Shown here: positions 35,200 to 45,069 of the stretch, one piece after another
Layout of the letters: every line of letters begins with the position of its first letter
Numbering within the stretch: position 1 is the stretch's first letter
NCBI GenBank assembly: GCA_036346375.1
Contig: CM070517.1
Location: forward strand, 13,557,161 to 13,621,160
Length of the DNA: 64,000 nucleotides
Direction of reading: 5' to 3'
Source: Guadua angustifolia
Taxonomy: Eukaryota; Streptophyta; Magnoliopsida; Poales; Poaceae
Notes under the pieces: model-generated
Database searches by the model: none
What the model saw: only the letters and a program-made list of their open reading frames with translations
Told to the model about the DNA's origin: nothing
Translations under genes and position numbers: made by a program

Positions 35200-35951
35200 T
35201 CAATTCTTTCTCGAATTCTCCTTTTGCTTCTTCTGTGCATTCACCTTGTTTTTTCTCTCGCTGCCGCCCCGTGATCCGGCATACTTGTACTCCTCGAAAG
35301 CATCCCAATGATCGCCGCTTAGGAAATTTATTGAAGTCCGCCTTTCTCCTTTGTCGATGTACTTGCGGGTGAGGGACGACTTCCACTGCTGAAAGGAAGT
35401 TGCCATCTTCAAAGCCCATCCCTTGGCCTTCTGTTCGTACCCTTCTGGAAAAGTGAAATTTTCCTTTATATCATTCCAGAGCAGTTCCTTGGTAGCTACA
35501 GGGACTTCAGCCCATTTCTGGATGCTGATTGGGACGTGATCCCTCACGTGGTAGCCGCAAGCGTTGTTGAAAGGGCCAATTGCTGATTTCGGGGCTAGCA
35601 GACTCCCGTCATTGCCGACTTTGGTTATCACATACTTTGTCGAAGGCTTCTTGTTAGGTCCTCGGTTCATTCCGGACTGGGTGGCCGATGAGGTACCGGG
35701 CTGGATACACAAACACATATACTATGAATGATTTTAGAATAATTAACATGTTTACGATGATTTTATAATGGGTTAGAGTATACCCCGGTACTAGTGTTAA
35801 CGGCCTCATCGACAACGTCAGCAGCACCATCGTGATTTTTCGCATCAGTGTTAACGGCCTCATTGGCTAAGATGCTACCCAGTGCAATGGTCTCGAATAT
35901 CAGATTTTCCGCCTCATCGAAAGCCGGGTCATCACGTCTTGGTGTCGCCAT
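35200..35951 (-). CDS. Transposase_24-type CACTA protein, two exons
   Basis: The minus-strand gene model has exon 1 at 35951-35784, an 83-nt GT-AG intron at 35783-35701, and exon 2 at 35700-35200. It gives an uninterrupted protein of 222 aa from ATG to stop. The N-terminal part (about 1-75) is acidic and low in complexity. Residues about 90-190 resemble the Ptta/En/Spm Transposase_24 domain (PF03004): NNACGYHVRDHVPI, then KGWALKMATSFQQWKSSLTR, where W and K-rich helices are typical. The tail is basic (KKQKENSRKN). In CACTA elements this second protein accompanies the TNP2 transposase, probably as a DNA-binding accessory. The splice sites are read by eye, and the domain is shorter than in longer family members, so the gene may extend into the ULP1 remnant downstream. 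Confidence 0.65.
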
Positions 35952-36182
35952 CTAGAGTAGAGCAAATCTCGAGGCTTAGATTATATATGAAGACAAGATT
36001 GTTGAGAACAATTCGAGTTTGAAAGCATAGTTTAAGATCGACAGGAACAGGTTTGTGCCTGATGAGATCACATTCCTTGGGTTACTTTCTGCATGCAATC
36101 ATATTAGTTTTGTTTCGTATATGCACTTTTTCAAAAATATGAAAATGGTTCGTAAACAATACATTGACATTGTGTTACTATA

Positions 36183-36446
36183 TTTCACATAGACTTACAC
36201 ATTTCACATGATACATATACAATTGACAATTCACAATTCACATATACTTATACATTTCACATAGACTTACACATTTCACATGATACATATACAATTGACA
36301 ATTCACATATACTTATACATTTCACATAGACTTACACATTTCACATGATACATATACAATTGACAATTCACATATACTTATACATTTCACATAGACTTAC
36401 ACATTTCACATGATACATATACAATTGACAATTCACATATACTTAT
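36183..36446. repeat. 65-bp minisatellite, about 4 copies
   Basis: The unit begins CATATACTTATACATTTCAC and ends with ACAATTGACAATTCA. Full copies start at 36241, 36306 and 36371, with partial copies on each side. Copies are almost identical. Confidence 0.9.
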
Positions 36447-36452
36447 TTTCTT

Positions 36453-37026
36453 AATAAAAATAATGAATCATTCTTATTCCACACTAATATGATTTTCAAA
36501 AAATGAAATAAGGTTATAAATCCACGACTAGAATGTTAATAGTCTATTACACCAAAAAGCATGGTTCATATCAACCAAGCACGTCACCTCGTGGCCTTCT
36601 CCATGGAGTGTATCATATGCTCTCTGGTAGCCATGCTTTTGGAACTTCAGTGTCTTGATCAAAATCTAGACAGACCTTCTCAACTACCGGCACCTAATGT
36701 CCTCGATGGACTCACCACGGCCGCAAGCGTTATTATGTTGTCGATCGCTATGCGAGCCCATCGGCGATATTAGGTGCCGAATCGCTGGAGAAGGTTCTGC
36801 TGGATTGACCAAAGATCTCGCAAGTTCCAAAAGCATGGCTACCAAACAGAAAGCATACTATACACTGCGTGAGAAGACCACGAGGTGACGGCTTGGTCGA
36901 CAAGGAATTGATCGCTTCGCTTTTTGGTGTAATAGACTATTAACATTCTAGTCGTGATTTATAACCTTATTTCATTTTTTGAAAATCATATTAGTGTGGA
37001 ATAAGAATGATTCATTATTTTTTATT
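36453..37026. repeat. Foldback inverted repeat with arms of about 200 bp
   Basis: The left arm (36453-36650) and right arm (36826-37026) are inverted copies: AATAAAAATAATGAATCATT on the left faces AATGATTCATTATTTTTTAT on the right, and AGCATGGCT...TTCCAAAAG occurs in both orientations near the centre. A related single arm is at 23395-23631. Either a transposon with long inverted termini or an inverted duplication of CACTA leader DNA. No target-site duplication was found. Confidence 0.75.
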
Positions 37027-37690
37027 CAACAAATTTTATTGAGTCCTTATCTTCATCTCGACCAAATTCAACTGAATAAAGGATAGATTGTGATTACGCC
37101 CCGAGTAGCATAAATGTTTTCACAGATTCTACTTCACAACATGAAAGAAGAACTTGCGTATGGGCTTTAAGAACGTAAAGTATGTGCAGAGTAATCATAT
37201 TCCAGCCTGTAAAGTTGTCACTCATTCATATTTGCTTATCTCATGTATTTACCTCTTTCCACATCTAAGTTGAAGTACTAATAATCTGATTTTTAATCTC
37301 CATATGTCAATGTAGAAATTGGCATAGGTCTGGTGGGCTTTGGCATCCTATTCTCAATAGCATATGCTATGTCCAACAAACAATATGCAGAAGTCATAGC
37401 TCATATGCAATCTTTACCGGTTCATACACAGCATAGCGACCACAAGACACCAACAAACATACTCCCAGGCCAACAGCCACATGACCGAAGCAACACAAAA
37501 CAAACACTCCTTCATAGCAGAACACATTAAGCCATAACAGGACAAAGCCTGAAACATCCAGACCAGAACACATTAACACTAATAGAAACAAAAAAACCAC
37601 TTCATAGCCATCCATTCAACACTCCTTGTGGGCACTAATCACAACACTCCTTGTGGGCACTAATCACAGCACTTCATAGCCATCCACTAA
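37027..37690. other. Gene-free interior of CACTA element 3
   Basis: No coding signal. Three short copies of a CACTCCTTGTGGGCA-type sequence occur near 37620-37720 and lead into the leader palindrome. Confidence 0.5.
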
Positions 37691-37969
37691 TCACAGCACA
37701 ACATAAACACTCCTTGTGGGCATTTCACCAAACACCTTGTGGGCATAAAAACAGAGAGAGCAGGAGGGGGCGTTTCGCCGCGTACCTAGGATCTTCGGTC
37801 CTCCGGGGTGGAATGGCGGGGCGGCGTCGAGCGGTGGCAGAGGAGGTCCTTGGCGAGGTGGCGTCGGCGTGGGGTCTCGACGGAGGCGGTGGCACTGAGA
37901 AAATTTGGGGTGTGAGGAAGCGCGGGGACTTAGAAAATTTGGGGTGTGAGGAAGAGCGGGCAGTATCAA

Positions 37970-37980
37970 CTTTATATAGG
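37970..37980 (-). promoter_or_regulatory. TATA box, minus direction
   Basis: CTATATAAAG on the minus strand at the inner edge of the leader, between subterminal repeats and leader. The plus-direction counterpart at 38450-38457 is degenerate (CTTTAAAT). Confidence 0.5.
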
Positions 37981-38230
37981 GCACCCACTTCTACAAGCGG
38001 TTGGTATTATCAACCGCTTCTAAAGAGGACTTCTACAAGCGGTTAATATTACTAACTGCTTGTAGAACGCATGAATGGGCGGGAGTGGGAAAGGCCCTAT
38101 GCAAGCGGTTGGTATTACGAACCGCTTGTAGAAGGGTCTCTACAAGCGGTTACCAACCGCTTGTAAAAGTGCTGACCGCATAATATTCAAAACAATACGG
38201 TGCCCATATCGTTCAATAAGATCTCTTCCT

Positions 38231-38320
38231 CCCCCCCGGGCTAGCGCGTGGCGTTTGAGTGTGCGTTTCGTCCACCCCGGTTCGAACCCCGCTCGTGCCC
38301 CCTTGCCTTTCTTTTTTTTT
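38231..38320 (+). mobile_element. Short tRNA-derived SINE-like piece
   Basis: An A-box-like CTAGCGCGTGG (38241-38251), a perfect B-box core GGTTCGAACCC (38279-38289) and a terminal T run (38312-38320) lie in order, as in plant tRNA-derived SINEs. Cloverleaf pairing is not complete, so it is not a tRNA gene. Flanking duplications were not found. Confidence 0.5.
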
Positions 38321-38671
38321 GTGCATCAGGTTCTACAAGCGGTTCAAGCTTGTAGAAGTGCCATCTACAAGCGGTTGGTATATTTAACCGCTAGAGACTT
38401 CTTTCTACAAGCGGTTGGTATTATTTAACGCTTGTAGAAGTGGGTAGAACTTTAAATTCTCTAAGTCCCCACATGCACTCTCCCACACCTTCAAATTTTC
38501 TAAGTCCCCGAGCGCCTCCTCTCTGTCGCGCGCTCCCTCCTGCTCTCTGTTTTCATGCCCACAAGGTGTTCGGTGAAATGCCCACAAGGAGTTTTGTTGA
38601 TATTTTGATGTTGGAGTAATGAAAAAATATTGTTGATGCTAATTTGTTTCACTCTTTGAAGCTACTAATTC

Positions 38672-39206
38672 ATGTCGATGGCTTCATCAAATGGCGAGAC
38701 GAAGAGACAACTAGAGACATTGCAGATGAAGCTATCGTGTCCTCGATGCGGAGATCCTGTAAATGTGTTCACCTCCCGTACATCCAAGAATCCATCCCGA
38801 GTGTTCATGAAGTGTTCAAATATGTCGGTAAGTTTTTGAAGTTATTCATTTGTTCATATTCCTTGACTTTCACATTCCGTTCCATTCTTTCTGTTTGAAG
38901 GGCACAACATGTCCGTATTGGCAATGGGCTGATAAAGCCAGCCATAGTCTTGAAAATCTTGCAATGCAAATTGCTGCATTACAAGAAGATTTGCTGCCAA
39001 TTGATGATGGCCGACGGGCTGTAACATTTAATCCTATTGCAAGACAGAGAGATGCACATCCGGCTACTTCTGATGACAACAAGAGTATTAAAAAGCTAGA
39101 AGAAAGGATGGAAAGAGTAGAGGACATGCTAAAGAAATTAGTTAATATAGCTATCATTGTAATGTTGCTCCTTTTAGTTAATATAGCTATCATTGTAATG
39201 TTGTAA
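38672..39206 (+). CDS. GRF-type zinc-finger protein with C-terminal membrane segment
   Basis: Two exons: 38672-38827 and 38901-39206, with a 73-nt GT-AG intron in phase 0, giving an uninterrupted 153-aa protein. Residues 23-61 form a GRF zinc finger: CPRCG (C23, C26), NPSRVF (40-45, in place of NPGRxF), C48 and CPYWQWAD (C56). A coiled coil follows (about 62-80 and again 113-132, KKLEERMERVEDMLKKL), then a hydrophobic tail (133-153, LVNIAIIVMLLLL and repeat) that could anchor it in a membrane. This layout is that of the small plant GRF proteins (At4g04775-like); GRF fingers bind single-stranded nucleic acid in other proteins. It lies inside CACTA element 3, opposite in strand to TNP2 and 44 bp from its 3' end. 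The second ATG at 38678 is an alternative start. Confidence 0.75.
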
Positions 39207-39249
39207 ATTTCACAATCCTTTCATAGAGTGGATATACAAGTAGTACATC

Positions 39250-42200
39250 TTAAGTCTTCGTCTTTACAATTGTTCCTTCGTTATGATCGTGACGTATGTA
39301 AGGAGCATCGACATCACTGTCACGCAGGACGTTTATGTTGACATCAACTGTAAAAGGAGGGACCTCGTCGAACTGACCATACTCTTCCTCGTCGGTGACG
39401 TTCTCAACTCCTACAATCCTTCGTTTGCCTTGGAGAACCACATGTCGCTTTGGCATTACCTTTTGCTTGTCCTTCTGCTTTTTAGGTTTGCTTGACATGT
39501 CCATTACATAGAAGACCTGGATCACATCGTCATGAGAACAAACGGTTCGCGCTTATAGCCGACTTCGTGAGATCCACGGTTGTCATACCGTGATTTATCG
39601 ACCTTCACACCGCTTTGGAGTCACTTGACCCATTGGCACTTAAATAGAGGGACCTTCAGAGGTCCATAGTCGAGCTCCCATATTTCTTCTATGAAACCAT
39701 AATATGTGTCCAACTTCGCCGTTGTTGTCTTGGCGTCTATACGGACAATCATTGCTCGTTGGTGCTCTGTTATCCCGGGATCCGTGTAGAATGTGTAACC
39801 ATTGATCTCATACCCTTGAATGTCATGATTTCTTGTGATGGTCCCCGAGCCAAGCGCTGCAATAGTTCATCGCTTGACCCTTCCTCAAGGATGTACTTCA
39901 GAGCTAGTCACGAAAGAATCCATGTGCTTCGGGTTATCCAACTCTCTGCCTTCCTGTGAACTCGCGGCGAGGACACTCTTGTGTTTGAAGGACATAGGGG
40001 CGACTATAGTTGATTGCTTCGTAACGTTGAAATGTGCTTGCTTGAATGCAACAAGATCATTGCATGCAATCGATTGCCTTCCTATTGTCCCTTTGCCCCG
40101 TAGCCTCCCTCGTGTCGTGATATGGGAACGCCGATAAGATTTAGATCATTCATGTAATCAACACAAAACTCTATCACCTCCTCCGTCACATAGCCCTCGG
40201 CAATGCAGCCTTCCTGACGCGTGACGATTACGGATGTACTTCTTGAGGACACTCATGTACCTCTCGAAGGGAACATGTTGTGTAGATACACCGTCCGAGG
40301 ATACCTATCTCCTTGACAAGGTGAACGGTGAGATGAACCATGATATCAAAGAATGCAGGAGGAAAGATCATCTCGAGGCTAACCAAACTTTGTACCACAT
40401 CGCCTCCAACTTAGGCGCTTTAGCTGGTTCGACAACCTTCTCTAAATGGCGCTCAGAAGGAACATAGCTTTGTGATTGTCCCCGCACCCACTCGGGCAAG
40501 ATACCTCGACACTACACGGAGCAATCAGTGTCATCAACACAAGGCGCCATGGATTTTAGGCCTTGAGTTTGTTCTCTTTCGTGTTTACTGAGTCTCTTTA
40601 CATTTGAGGAGTATCCGTATGGACCTTCACACTATTCAAACACTCAATCATGCTTTTTTCTCTTCTTTGCTTGGAGTGTAGCTCAGAGGATGTAGAAAAA
40701 GTTGTTTTGTCCCTTCTTTGTTTTTCTGGATGTAGGTCACTCCTCACCTCCATGTCTTCAAGGTCCTTCCGAGCTTGCGGTGTATCTTTCGATTTGCCAT
40801 ACATATCTATGTAGCCTAGCGGTGTTCAAGCAAACATTCTTCGTGATGTGCATGAAGTTGCGAGTGACTAACCTCCAAAACTTCCCAATACTGGCAGTCC
40901 CAAAATATTGATTTCTTCTTCCATGTGGGTGCATGACCATCCTCGTTAAAGCATGTATGCTTCAAGACCCTTCCCAAATACTACTTTCAGATCCTTTACC
41001 ATAGCAAACACAAGTCGCCTGAATTATGCCGAGGCTTAACACGAATTTCTGTTCCCTGTAAATTTATCGCTTTTCCACCTCAAAGCATGACTGCTAGGAA
41101 GAAACTCATGGTGGCCCATGTACACACACTTCCGAGAGTTTTTCAGTACATGCAATCCGTTTCATCTATGCACTGGTGCGAGCTTTAAACCCTTTGACAG
41201 CTTTGTCCGACAGTTACCGAGAGCAGCTAATCGTTGATTGTTACAAACAACAATGCACACAAAGTTGAAATACTCTCTTTGTACTCATCCCAAACCCGTA
41301 CACCATCCTCCCACAACTTCACAAGGTCTTCAACCAATGGCTTCGTGTAGACATCGATGTCGCTTCGAGTGTTGCTTCGCCTTCGATCAACAATGGCATC
41401 ATGATGTACTTCCGCTTCATGCACACCATGGAGGAATGTTATAGATGCAAAGCGCCACGGGCCAAAAGCGGATGCTGCTTAACCGACCAAAAGGATTCAT
41501 CCCATCGGTGCTCAACCCAAACCTTATGTTTCGACCTCATTTGCAAAGTTCGTAAGCCCGATCTACTTTCCTCCATCGCGAGCCATCTGCAGGGTGTCTA
41601 AGCATCCCGCCTTCCTTACGCTCTTCCGCATGCCAACGCATCATCTTGGCATGACCTTCGTTAGCAAACAGACGCTTCACCGGGGATAACAGGAAATACC
41701 ACAATACTTTGGTGAGTTCTCTTCTTCGACGATTCCCATCTAATTCACCCGATCGTCACGCCGCACCTTATACCGGATTCTTCGCTGCTGGACAAACCTC
41801 CAAATCGGCATACTCATTGCGATACAGATACAATCGTTAGGACATGCGTGTATCTTTCGTGACTTGCAATCCTAAAGGGCGAGGACTCGCTTCGCTTCAT
41901 AATGTGATTCGTAGAGTGTTACCTTCCGGAAGCAACTTTTTACGAGTGATAACAAACCATTGAATGTCTTGTCTAACACACCGCTTGTGGCCTTCCATTG
42001 CATGAGTTCTAGTATAGTCACGCAGCTTTTTGTGGCCCCGTCTGCAGCTTTGGGTACAAAGCGCCTCGTGGTCCTCTACCATGCTCAAACTTCTTGTATT
42101 GTCTTTCCTTTGTGAACTCTCCTCTCCATCATGGAGCATCCGATCTAACTCATCATCGCCAAACTCGCCGATCAGATCTTCCACGGACCCGTATTGAGTG

Positions 42201-42510
42201 GTGTCCGGCATCTTGTTGGCTCTATCTTCCTCTTCTTCGCCTTCTTCATCGCCTTCCCGTCGAATCGCCTGCTTTCTCCATGGTGGGTCCAGCAGTATAG
42301 TTTGCCATGAAACCTCTCGTGATCACATGGCTCATAACCATCCATCGCTCGGAGTGCTCCTTCTCATTCTTGCAATCTACGCACGGACAACGTATGAAGC
42401 TTCCTGGAGGCAAAAATGCAACGGCCACGTCGAGAAACTCCTTCATGCCATCTGATCTGAGCTCTCTTGACCGACGGTCCGCATTGTACATCCATTGCCG
42501 GTTCATCTAC
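39250..42510 (-). pseudogene. CACTA TNP2 transposase, decayed
   Basis: Minus strand, broken frames. Transposase-associated domain at the N terminus (42506-42300; RQWMYNADRRSREL, IRCPCVDCKNEKEHS); a variable acidic block and C/H block (42211-41800); TNP2 core poorly preserved around 41650-41450; VEDLVKLWEDGVRVWDEYKE (41340-41290); DUF4218 pieces (about 40480-40180; EGYVTEEVIEFCVDYMND after a frame change); C-terminal tail RRIVGVENVTDEEEYGQFDE (39430-39370). It has the same domain order as the copy at 25460-28640 and close sequence in the tail, so the two descend from related elements. Not functional as read. Confidence 0.8.
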
Positions 42511-42539
42511 ACCAATAAAAATAATAACAACATCTATCA

Positions 42540-42960
42540 CAATATTTAATTAAAGCTAACTATGTCTAATAGTTTTGTATTTTTTAATCATTCTGTATAT
42601 TCTTTTAACTAAAGCAAACTAATTATTTCTAATCCTGCTGCATTTTTTTAAAATAAAACTAACTAATTGTTACATGTTCATGCAAACCTTTTCTATCATT
42701 CCGCATTTTAATTTTACTAAATAAAAATTATTTTTTACCTTTTCCCCACCTTTGTAATTTTTCATCGTTTCACATTTATTGTATTTCATTACATACACCA
42801 AACAATATATCACCTTAAGAACAAAAAAATAAGCCAACAACAGAAACACTAACAATTCCCACAAGAACAAAACATGATTTCTCAACATCCAATGCACAAA
42901 AAACATCAATATATAGATGAGAAGGATGTCAGCAACATGTTACTCACCTTAGGAACAATT
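42540..42960. other. AT-rich leader/intron of TNP2 in CACTA element 3
   Basis: AT-rich gene-free sequence between the TNP2 start and the right terminal region. No motif recognised. Confidence 0.5.
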
Positions 42961-43089
42961 AATTCGGAGCTAATAGCCTCAATTGAAAATTTTGGCAGCA
43001 CCTCCCCCCATGAACTGCTCTCGGCCCACCACTCTGTTGTCCTGTGCGCGCGAGCTCGGGGAGGAAGATGGGGTTTAAATGCGTTGGAA

Positions 43090-43250
43090 GATGGGGTTTA
43101 AATGCGCCACAAGGGGTTCGTGTCAAGAACCGCTTCTAGAGACTCCCTCTCGCCCGTTGCCCACGAACCGCTTGTGGCACATAGAGCACAAGCGGTGCAC
43201 ACCTAACCGCTTGTGATAGGCCGGTTGTAAAAGCCGGTTCTGTAGTAGAT
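43090..43250. repeat. Subterminal repeats and right terminus of CACTA element 3
   Basis: GAACCGCTT and AAGCGGT copies in both orientations, ending CCGGTTCTGTAGTAG. The last bases (AT instead of TG) are mutated. Confidence 0.7.
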
Positions 43251-43694
43251 GCATCCATTGAAACAACAAATCGTAGCGTTAGGCCGCTAGTTTTTAGCCT
43301 GGAGTGCGGCGGACTCGTGGTAACACGCCATTGTAATGTCGACATGTTTGTTAGCCTGTGACCAAACCAAGACATGTCGAGCGTACGTGTGCTTGGAGAA
43401 GGGAAAAAACACTGAGCACAAAGAAGAGTCCATTAAAAATTGTTGGTTGGTTGCAAAATGTTGCCAAAGGGTTGCTAAATACATTAATCCCTTTAACTTT
43501 GATCCTTGCATTAAAAAAGTATATATATAAAACCAACGAAACAATTTAATTGGAGCCCTTTCGACTACTGTTTTAGAACACAAGATAGTATATGCATCCT
43601 TCCTCCCCAACTCCACTGAACGAGCCATTAATATATCACAGCAAATTAACAGTTAGTTAATCAACCCAGCCCTGGAATTGATAGAAGAATCAAA
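43251..43694 (-). other. 3' flank of the NHL gene
   Basis: No gene. Probably the 3' untranslated and flanking sequence of the NHL gene on the minus strand. The CACTA terminus starts 445 bp after the stop codon. ORFs on both strands here show no recognisable family. Confidence 0.5.
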
Positions 43695-44321
43695 TCAAAA
43701 CTCTATGTTGCCCCTGTACGTGGCCGATTTGATGGTCGGCTTCTTCTTGGGCGAGAGGCTGTCGACGACGAGCGCGCAGTGCACGTTGACCTTGACCTGA
43801 CGGAGGTCGATGCTCCCGAACCGAAGCTCCACGGGCACGCTGACGTAGATGTCGAGCGGCACGTTGCCGGCCTTCTCGCTCTCCTCGAGAGCGCTCTGCA
43901 GTCCCGAACCGAACCCGTGGCGGCCCTCCATGGCGACATCTATCACGGTGACGTTCTTGTGGCCCTGGAAGAAGGCCGGGAGGTGGCCAGAGCATAGCGG
44001 CGTGCCGCGGTAGGAGACAACGGTGTGGGAGCCGGCACCGTACTTGATGCCTATCATGTCGTTGGGGTTCTCGGCGCGGACGGTGGCGACCAGCTTGGTG
44101 TAGAGCGTGAGATCGGAGGAACTGAACTCGAACTGCGAGATGGACATGTTGTTGACAGAGTAGGACGGCGCCTTGGGCTTGTAGACGAAGAAAAAATAGG
44201 CCGCCGTGCCGGCGAGCGCTGCGATGATGAGGATCAGGAAGCAGCAGCACCAGCACAAGCAGCCGCAGCAGCCGCTGTCGTCGTCGTCATCGGGGTAGCG
44301 GGGCACGTTGCGCTTACCCAT
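43695..44321 (-). CDS. NDR1/HIN1-like (NHL) LEA_2 membrane protein
   Basis: Intact 208-aa intronless ORF on the minus strand, the only clear host gene in the window. Residues 1-15 are a cytosolic tail with an aspartate run (DDDDD). Residues 18-26 are cysteine-rich (CCGCLCWCC), a likely palmitoylation patch. About 27-48 is one transmembrane helix (FLILIIAALAGTAAYFFFVY). Residues 70-175 form the LEA_2/NHL domain, with ENPNDMIGIKYG and LPAFFQGHKNVT matching the family motifs NPNxxIGIYY and PFYQGHKNT. About 210 aa and no intron are usual for the family. NHL proteins sit in the plasma membrane, and some take part in pathogen response and cell-to-cell communication; the role of this one is not known. 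High GC fits a grass gene. The ATG at 44321 is preceded in frame by a stop. Confidence 0.93.
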   Translation of the reverse strand: MGKRNVPRYPDDDDDSGCCGCLCWCCCFLILIIAALAGTAAYFFFVYKPKAPSYSVNNMSISQFEFSSSDLTLYTKLVATVRAENPNDMIGIKYGAGSHTVVSYRGTPLCSGHLPAFFQGHKNVTVIDVAMEGRHGFGSGLQSALEESEKAGNVPLDIYVSVPVELRFGSIDLRQVKVNVHCALVVDSLSPKKKPTIKSATYRGNIEF

Positions 44322-44679
44322 GCCTTCTTAATTAATTATTAGGCTAGCTAGCTAGCTAGGGATCGACGCCCTCCGGCAGCCTCGCGTGCTCCGAGCTAGG
44401 GACAGGCCGGCGTACGTCGACGGGTGGTGGGGGTGGGTTGGGTAGGCCGTGCATGGAAGGGAGGTGACCGTGGGTTATATGGGCGTTACTTTCGTTTGCT
44501 AGGAGAGGCTGTGAGAAAAAGGCGGGAACGTGAAGTTGAGACAACGAGGAGAGAACAGCGGGCATTGGTTCGCTAAATATGTACAAAATCCAAGATAGGC
44601 AGACAAAAGAAATTTAGGCACTCATAGCTATGTTTTGCTCTCTAAAATATAACTAGCTAGTCATTAATTTAGTTATATA
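44322..44679 (-). promoter_or_regulatory. Upstream region of the NHL gene
   Basis: The minus strand carries CCATATAAC (about 44474-44482), a TATA-like box about 150 bp before the ATG, and a GCTAGCTAGC run at 44343-44360 in the leader. The CACTA-type end begins near 44680, so only about 360 bp of apparently unique DNA lie upstream of the gene. Confidence 0.45.
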
Positions 44680-45062
44680 CACTATAACATGGTAGAGATG
44701 TTAAGGCAGTTATATATGCCAGCCTAATGGCCTAAACGCCCTTAAAGGGTCTATCCCGGCGCTTATTGGCCATCAAGGAAAACACCGTCGGGGAAAACAT
44801 TTCCCAGCACATAATAATCTTGGCAGAAGTTATGTGCCGGTATAGACTAAATACGGCAAATATTAAACGTCGGGGATTCTCTAGTACGACGATTGCCTAT
44901 ATGCCGTGGATTACTCAAGCCCGGCATTTGACAAATGCTAGAATTTCTCTAGTGCCACGGATTCATAAACGTCGGGGTTGCTCAAGGCCGACACTTGGTA
45001 AATGCCGAGAGTTCTTTAGCATGGCATATACTATACACCATGTTTGATTTCGCTATAGATGG
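44680..45062. mobile_element. Probable left end of CACTA element 4
   Basis: CACTATAACATGG at 44680 begins a stretch with repeated GCCG-type subterminal motifs: ACACCGTCGGGG, AAACGTCGGGGATTCT, TGCCGTGGATTACTC, GCCGACACTTGGTAAATGCC. These resemble grass CACTA subterminal repeats. The other terminus is outside or destroyed, so the boundary is uncertain. Confidence 0.45.
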
Positions 45063-45069
45063 CATATAT

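Larger units (their letters stand above)
37700..38600. repeat. Head-to-head leader palindrome
   Basis: The leader at 37700-37990 reappears inverted at 38440-38600: CCTTGTGGGCATAAAAACAG against CTGTTTTCATGCCCACAAGG, and AGAAAATTTGGGGTGTGAGG against CACACCTTCAAATTTTCT. AAGCGGTT subterminal repeats (37990-38165, 38335-38430) fill the centre together with a SINE-like piece. Minus-direction transcripts would lead to the Transposase_24/ULP1 side, plus-direction ones to the GRF gene. Confidence 0.75.
34163..43250 (-). mobile_element. CACTA element 3, large, with GRF gene
   Basis: The left end CACTACTACAGAACCGGCT at 34163 matches the reverse complement of the right end at 43231-43250 (TCTACTACAGAACCGGCTT; last bases mutated). 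Subterminal AAGCGGTT repeats lie at both ends (34190-34450; 43100-43230) and again in the middle (37985-38440). Genes: ULP1 remnant and Transposase_24 (minus), GRF zinc finger (plus), TNP2 (minus). A 3-bp duplication cannot be confirmed (AAT on the left; the right edge is degenerate). It could alternatively be two elements fused at about 38200-38400. Confidence 0.7.

Noticed and set aside
36183..36446. CRISPR-like regular repeats
   Set aside because: The 65-bp units are head to tail without unique spacers, and the context is a plant transposon.
38241..38290. tRNA gene
   Set aside because: The B box is perfect, but acceptor and anticodon stems do not pair. Better explained as a SINE piece.
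43690..44342. Other long frames over the NHL gene (188 aa minus, 105 aa plus)
   Set aside because: Shadow frames of the GC-rich NHL coding sequence. Only the 208-aa frame has a membrane helix and LEA_2 motifs.
44730..45060. Part of the NHL promoter
   Set aside because: The repeated GCCG motifs are of CACTA subterminal type and differ from the gene's unique upstream DNA.
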